Assembly (NCBI GenBank): GCA_047602055.1
Contig: JASGIG010000001.1
Location: 62,001 to 126,000 of the forward strand
DNA: 64,000 nt
Direction: 5' to 3'
From: JAODBQ01 sp047602055
Lineage (GTDB): Bacteria > Actinomycetota > Acidimicrobiia > Acidimicrobiales > Ilumatobacteraceae
Position 1 is the stretch's first letter. Each line of letters starts with the position of its first letter. The notes below the pieces were generated by a model. It saw only the letters and a list, made by a program, of their open reading frames with translations, did no database searches and was not told the origin of the DNA. Below are positions 58,999 to 64,000 of this stretch, one piece after another. The position numbers and the translations under genes were made by a program.

Positions 58999-59400
58999 AT
59001 GTCGAGCGAATCGCTGCACGAGGACGCCGACAAGCTGAAGGCGGCCACCATCGACCGTCACCGCGCCGTCGCCTCGATCATGGAGGAGCTGGAGGCGGTC
59101 GACTGGTACGACCAGCGCGTCGACGCCACCGACGACACCCAGCTCGCCGCCATCCTCGGCCACAACCGCGACGAGGAGAAGGAGCACGCGGCGATGACAC
59201 TCGAATGGTTGCGTCGCCACGACCCGACCCTCGACCGGCATCTGCGCACGTACCTGTTCACGTCCGGCTCGATCCTCGAGACCGAGGCCGCCGCCGAGCA
59301 CGGCGACGGCGATGCCGGTCCCACCCGACCCAGCGACGGCAGCCTCGGCATCGGCAGCCTGCGCGGCCTCTCCCTCACCTCGACCCCACTGGAGCACTGA
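58999..59400 (+). CDS. Encapsulated ferritin-like protein (EncFtn), encapsulin cargo
   Basis: The 133-residue protein is a short ferritin-like helical hairpin: conserved E29/E30 and E32 (IMEELEAVDWYDQR), W36, Y37 and the second metal helix DEEKEHAAMTLEWL (E59, E62, H63). It oxidises Fe(II) inside the encapsulin shell. Residues 113-123 (DGSLGIGSLRG) are a typical encapsulin cargo-loading peptide, reached through a flexible Gly/Asp-rich linker. The shell gene starts at its stop codon (TGATG). ATG 58999 has a GAGAGGAG ribosome site. Confidence 0.93.
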   Translation: MSSESLHEDADKLKAATIDRHRAVASIMEELEAVDWYDQRVDATDDTQLAAILGHNRDEEKEHAAMTLEWLRRHDPTLDRHLRTYLFTSGSILETEAAAEHGDGDAGPTRPSDGSLGIGSLRGLSLTSTPLEH

Positions 59401-60209
59401 TGAACCACCTGCTGCGCGAGCTGGCGCCGCTCTCCGACGCGGCGTGGGCCGAGATCGACACCGAGGCGTCGCGGACGCTCACCCACTTCTTCGCCGCCCG
59501 CAAGCTCGTCGACTTCGACGGGCCGCTCGGCTACGACGTGTCGGCGGTGAGCCGCGGGCGGTTGGAGCCGATCGGGGATCAGCCGGCCGGCGGGGTGACC
59601 GCCAATCGCCGTCAGCTGCTGCCGATCGTCGAGCTTCGCCGCCGCTTCGTGCTGTCGCGCTCGGAGATGGAATCGATCGACCGCGGCGCCCCGGACCCCG
59701 ACCTCGACCCGGTCATCGACGCCGCCAAGGCGCTGGCGACGGCCGAGGACACGCTCGTCTTCGTCGGCAACCCCAGCGCCGACATCGTCGGCATCGGGAC
59801 GGGGTCACCGCACAGCCCGGTCCCGCTCACCGACGACTTCGTCAAGTACCCGAACGTCGTCGCCCAGGCCGTGTCGCGGCTGAAGGACGCCGGCATCGGC
59901 GGCCCGTACGCGATCGCCCTCGGCCCGCGCTGCTACAAGGGCGTCGTCGAGACGACGGAGAAGGGCGGCTACCCGTTGCTCCAGCACCTCGGACTGATCC
60001 TCGGCGGCCCGGTCGTGTGGGCGCCGGCGGTCGACGGGGCAATCGTGCTCAGCCAGCGCGGCGGCGACTTCATCCTCACCGTCGGCCAGGACGCGTCGAT
60101 CGCCTACAAGACCCACGACGCCGACACCGTCACCCTGGAGCTGCAGGAGACCGCCACCTTCCTGGCCGCAACCCCCGACGCCGCGATCGCCCTGCGGTAT
60201 CCCACCTGA
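59400..60209 (+). CDS. Family 1 encapsulin shell protein
   Basis: The 269-residue shell protein (NHLLRELAPLSDAAWAEID, ASRTLTHFFAARKLVDFDG, then GYPLLQHLGLILGGPVVWAP and SIAYKTHDADTVTLELQETA) has the HK97 capsid fold and usual length. It forms a hollow compartment that takes up EncFtn by its C-terminal peptide and stores iron. Start ATG 59400 overlaps the cargo stop by one base. The interval to the next gene (60210-60303) holds nothing I can identify. Confidence 0.95.
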   Translation: MNHLLRELAPLSDAAWAEIDTEASRTLTHFFAARKLVDFDGPLGYDVSAVSRGRLEPIGDQPAGGVTANRRQLLPIVELRRRFVLSRSEMESIDRGAPDPDLDPVIDAAKALATAEDTLVFVGNPSADIVGIGTGSPHSPVPLTDDFVKYPNVVAQAVSRLKDAGIGGPYAIALGPRCYKGVVETTEKGGYPLLQHLGLILGGPVVWAPAVDGAIVLSQRGGDFILTVGQDASIAYKTHDADTVTLELQETATFLAATPDAAIALRYPT

Positions 60210-60303
60210 CGGTCGACCCGCGCGCGTGGCGGAGGGGCGGCCGTCGGGCTGAACCTCCAGCTCGGGGTTGCCGTGCACGTCGAGTAGCCCCGTCGGGCAC
60301 CGA

Positions 60304-61305
60304 TCAGACCTCGGACGACGTGGTGACGGCCACCTTGATCGCCCCGAGCTGCTTGTCGGCCGCGGTGCCGAAGGCGCTGGCGACGTCGTCGAGCGTGACC
60401 TGGTGGGTGACCAGCGCCGGCAGGGCGTCACGGTGCTCGTCGAGCACCCGAGCGGCTTCGGCGAAGTCGGACACGCCCTCGCGGATCGAGTAGGCGAACG
60501 ACGGCACGATCGCCACCTCCTTCTGCAGCGCCGTGAGCAGATCGACCGGCGGCTTGTCGAACGTGCCGAGCACCACCACCCGGCCGCCGCGGCGGGCGAC
60601 GCGGATCGCGTCGTTGATCGTGTTCGCCTGGCCCCCGACGGTCTCGACGATCACCGAGGGGCGCTCCTGCTTGCCCCACGCCAGCACGTCTGCCTCGGCA
60701 AGGACGTCGAGGCCGAGCGCCTCGGCCGCCGCCACCTGGTGCGGGTAGCGCGCCGAGATCAGCACCCGCTCGTTGGTGCGGCGAGCGACGAGCGCGGCGA
60801 GCAGTCCGATCGTGCCAGCGCCGAGGACGAGCACGGTCTCGTCGGGCCGCAGACGGGAGAGGCCGACGCCGCGCACGGCGACGGCTGTCGGCTCGGCGAG
60901 CACGCCGACGTCGACGGGCACGTCACCGAGCGCGACGAGGTTCTCGACGGGCACGTCGACCCACTCGGCAAGCCCCCCGTCACGGCCGATGCCGATCAGG
61001 TCACCACCCTTGCGGCACAGGTTGAGCTCGTCGGCGAGGCAGTGCTCGCACGCCCCGCAGCGCACCATCGGCGAGGCCGACCAGCGCTGGTCGGGGGTCC
61101 CCGCCGGGGCGTCGAGCAGCGTGCCGACGAACTCGTGCCCCGGCGTGGAGCCCTCCTTCGGGTGGTGGTGCCCGGACCAGAACTGCAGGTCGGTGCCGCA
61201 GATCCCGCACGCCTCGACGGCCAGCCGGGCGAACCCGGGGGCCACCGGCGGCGGGGCGACGTCGTCCACGGTCAACCCGTCTGCCGTCCACACTGCGCGC
61301 CTCAT
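60304..61305 (-). CDS. Zinc-dependent alcohol dehydrogenase (MDR family)
   Basis: The 333-residue medium-chain dehydrogenase has the catalytic zinc ligands C36 (CGICGTDL) with H57/E58 (GHEFVG), the structural zinc cysteines C83, C86, C89 and C97, and the NAD(P) motif LGAGTIGLLAA. It oxidises an alcohol or polyol; substrate unknown. ATG 61305 is preferred to the longer ORF start at 61329. Confidence 0.9.
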   Translation of the reverse strand: MRRAVWTADGLTVDDVAPPPVAPGFARLAVEACGICGTDLQFWSGHHHPKEGSTPGHEFVGTLLDAPAGTPDQRWSASPMVRCGACEHCLADELNLCRKGGDLIGIGRDGGLAEWVDVPVENLVALGDVPVDVGVLAEPTAVAVRGVGLSRLRPDETVLVLGAGTIGLLAALVARRTNERVLISARYPHQVAAAEALGLDVLAEADVLAWGKQERPSVIVETVGGQANTINDAIRVARRGGRVVVLGTFDKPPVDLLTALQKEVAIVPSFAYSIREGVSDFAEAARVLDEHRDALPALVTHQVTLDDVASAFGTAADKQLGAIKVAVTTSSEV

Positions 61306-61358
61306 CACCGTGACGGTACGCGCCGTCACCGGCCCGATCGTCAGCCGGCGCCCTCCCG

Positions 61359-61501
61359 GTTTGTGTCAGCGCACAAACCGACGTGCACACCTGTGCGCTG
61401 ACACAAACCCCGGAGACCCGCCACCAACCCGGCCGTCAGCTGGGCCGCTCCCGGTCTTGTGTCAGCGCACAAACCGACGTGTCCGTCTGTGCGCTGACAC
61501 A
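61359..61501. repeat. Two TGTGTCAGCGCACA palindromes in tandem
   Basis: GTTTGTGTCAGCGCACA (61359-61375) with TGTGCGCTGACACAAAC (61392-61408), and TGTGTCAGCGCACA (61458-61471) with TGTGCGCTGACACA (61488-61501). Both have 16-base loops beginning AACCGACGTG. The 326-base gap 61306-61631 holds only these and a family K copy. Confidence 0.75.
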
Positions 61502-61523
61502 GGCTCCGTTACCGCGACCGTTC

Positions 61524-61608
61524 AGCGCGGCGAGCGGCCAAAGCGCAGCGGAGGCGGCGAGCACGGCAGGCGACGGGAGCAGCTTCGCTGCGAGCGGAGC
61601 ACGAACGG
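61524..61608. repeat. Family K repeat, copy 6
   Basis: GCGCGGCGAGCGGCCAAAGC, GCAGCGGAGGCGGCGAGCAC, GGCAGGCGACGGGAGCAG, CTTCGCTGCGAGCGGAGCAC. It lies just beyond the acyl-CoA dehydrogenase stop. Confidence 0.7.
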
Positions 61609-61631
61609 GACGGGCGAGCGGAAGACGGACG

Positions 61632-62957
<1,326 letters not shown>

Positions 62958-63076
62958 GGGACGATCCTCATGAGGGTGAGACGGGGTAGGTAGGGCCATT
63001 TGACCACGCGGCACCACTGCGCTCCCCGGTCGGGTCGTTCCGCGGTGTGACCAACGGCGCATTCCAAGACGCTTGC

Positions 63077-63086
63077 GTATCGATAC
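63077..63086. promoter_or_regulatory. GTATCGATAC palindrome in a divergent promoter region
   Basis: The perfect 10-bp palindrome is 15 bases before the MFS start and about 120 before the acyl-CoA dehydrogenase start. Such sites often bind TetR-type repressors; this is inference. Confidence 0.4.
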
Positions 63087-63100
63087 ACGAGCGGATAGCA

Positions 63101-64000
63101 ATGCGTCTCATGTCTGCCCTCCGCGATGCGCTGCGTGACCCCGAGACCGTCTTCCGCCGTCGCTGGCTGACGCTGCTGGTGCTGTGCATCAGCCTGATCG
63201 TGATCACCGTCGACAACACGATCCTCAACGTCGCCATCCCGACGCTGGCCCGTTCGAAGGCGGACGGCGGCATCGGCGCATCGGCCAGCGAACTGCAGTG
63301 GATCGTCGACTCCTACACGCTCGTGTTCGCCGGCCTGCTGCTCACCGCCGGCAGCCTCGGCGACCGCTTCGGCCGCTACCGCTTCCTGGCGTTCGGCCTC
63401 GCCGTGTTCGGCGTCGGCTCGGCGCTGTCGGCGTTCGCCGGCGGCCCGACGATGCTGATCATGACCCGCGGCCTGATGGGCATCGGCGGGGCGTTCATCA
63501 TGCCCTCGACCCTGTCGATCATCACCAACGTGTTCACCGACCCCGCCGAGCGCGGCAAGGCGATCGGCATCTGGGCCGGCGTGTCGGCACTGGGCATCGG
63601 GCTCGGGCCGATCACCGGTGGCGTCCTGCTGGAGCACTTCTGGTGGGGCTCGGTCTTCATCGTCAACGTGCCGATCGTGGTCGCCGGCCTGGTGCTCGGC
63701 TACTTCCTGATCCCCGAGTCGCGCGACCCCGAGCACGCCGCGCTCGACCCCCTCGGCGCGGTGCTGTCGATCGCTGCGCTGGGCACGCTGCTGTGGTCGA
63801 TCATCGAGGCCCCCGGCAAGGGCTGGGGCTCGACGCCGATCATCGTCGGCTTCGTGATCGGCCTCGTGCTGCTCGCCGCGTTCTTCGCCTGGGAGTTGCA
63901 CACGCCGAACCCGATGCTCGACCTGCGGTTCTTCGAGAACCCACGCTTCAGTGCCGCCTCCGGGGCGATCACGCTCGTGTTCCTGGCCCTGTTCGGCACG
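63101..64000 (+). CDS. MFS drug transporter (DHA2-like), N-terminal part
   Basis: The gene runs off the window end after 300 codons. The product has several membrane segments (LTLLVLCISLIVITVDNTIL, ELQWIVDSYTLVFAGLLLTA) and MFS motif A as GDRFGRYR, then RGLMGIGGAFIMPSTLSII and GPITGGVLLEHFWWGSVFIV, the DHA2 14-segment pattern. It probably exports small molecules with proton antiport. ATG 63101 or, nine bases on, ATG 63110 may be the start. Confidence 0.88.
   Translation, partial: MRLMSALRDALRDPETVFRRRWLTLLVLCISLIVITVDNTILNVAIPTLARSKADGGIGASASELQWIVDSYTLVFAGLLLTAGSLGDRFGRYRFLAFGLAVFGVGSALSAFAGGPTMLIMTRGLMGIGGAFIMPSTLSIITNVFTDPAERGKAIGIWAGVSALGIGLGPITGGVLLEHFWWGSVFIVNVPIVVAGLVLGYFLIPESRDPEHAALDPLGAVLSIAALGTLLWSIIEAPGKGWGSTPIIVGFVIGLVLLAAFFAWELHTPNPMLDLRFFENPRFSAASGAITLVFLALFGT

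Noticed and set aside
61359..61501. CRISPR-like array
   Set aside because: Two palindromes are only about 100 bases apart, have no constant spacer length, and similar copies are scattered singly elsewhere.

Overview
The window is GC-rich, tightly packed bacterial chromosome with short intergenic gaps, many GTG starts and frequent 1-4 base stop/start overlaps. Gene content points to an actinobacterium: a mycothione reductase, the mycofactocin-type pair mftE-mftF, an F420-type luciferase-like oxidoreductase, several acyl-CoA dehydrogenases and a family 1 encapsulin with its ferritin-like cargo. An Acidimicrobiia (Ilumatobacter-like) origin is my inference; no rRNA or tRNA gene is visible to confirm it.

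Layout. 1-3.4 kb: end of an ABC substrate-binding protein, purE-purK, a gutted dedA remnant and a DUF3291-GNAT fusion. 3.5-7.0 kb: a complete four-gene FixB-FixC-FixX-FixA electron-transfer flavoprotein module. 7.0-8.9 kb: an IS256-family insertion sequence among 45-bp palindromes. 9.0-13.7 kb: mftE-mftF, an alanine-racemase-like protein and a polytopic membrane protein. 13.7-16.7 kb (minus): zinc metallopeptidase, ROK kinase, 2-oxoglutarate/Fe(II) oxygenase. 16.7-19.0 kb: ECF sigma factor, its probable membrane partner, and uracil-DNA glycosylase. 19.0-25.9 kb: ParE-type toxin-antitoxin pair, FMN-binding protein, agmatine-to-putrescine pair (aguB-aguA), SRPBCC protein, GH3 glycosidase, VapBC-like pair. 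26-31 kb: two-component system, mycothione reductase, superoxide dismutase. 31-41 kb: FAD oxidoreductase, acyl-CoA dehydrogenase, DEAD-box helicase, F420-type oxidoreductase, aldo/keto reductase, a secreted protein and a lipoprotein, thioesterase. 41.4-46.9 kb: a MacAB-like ABC efflux operon with two adaptor proteins. 47-58.9 kb: a second VapBC pair, hydrolase, two SDRs, pirin, flavin reductase, PanE-like reductase, phosphotriesterase-like hydrolase, acyl-CoA synthetase. 59-60.2 kb: EncFtn-encapsulin iron-storage compartment. 60.3-64 kb: zinc alcohol dehydrogenase, acyl-CoA dehydrogenase and the start of an MFS transporter.

Two things stand out beyond the genes. First, the gaps are colonised by several families of short repeats. 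One carries a GC hairpin and sits exactly at stop/start junctions inside operons, flanked by duplicated junction sequence, so both the upstream stop and the downstream start survive. Another (about 80 bp) appears to have landed in frame within the 5' end of a secreted-protein gene. Others are perfect 14-19 bp palindromes, some with covarying arms. Second, about ten otherwise good genes are broken by a single-base shift, and nine of the ten need removal of one base (or addition of two). That bias suggests residual insertion errors in the assembly rather than gene decay, although two loci (dedA, and YCII/TOPRIM) also have larger deletions.

Two promoter regions, that of the two-component system and that of the ABC efflux operon, share TGAGA direct repeats at 11-bp spacing, so the response regulator may control both.
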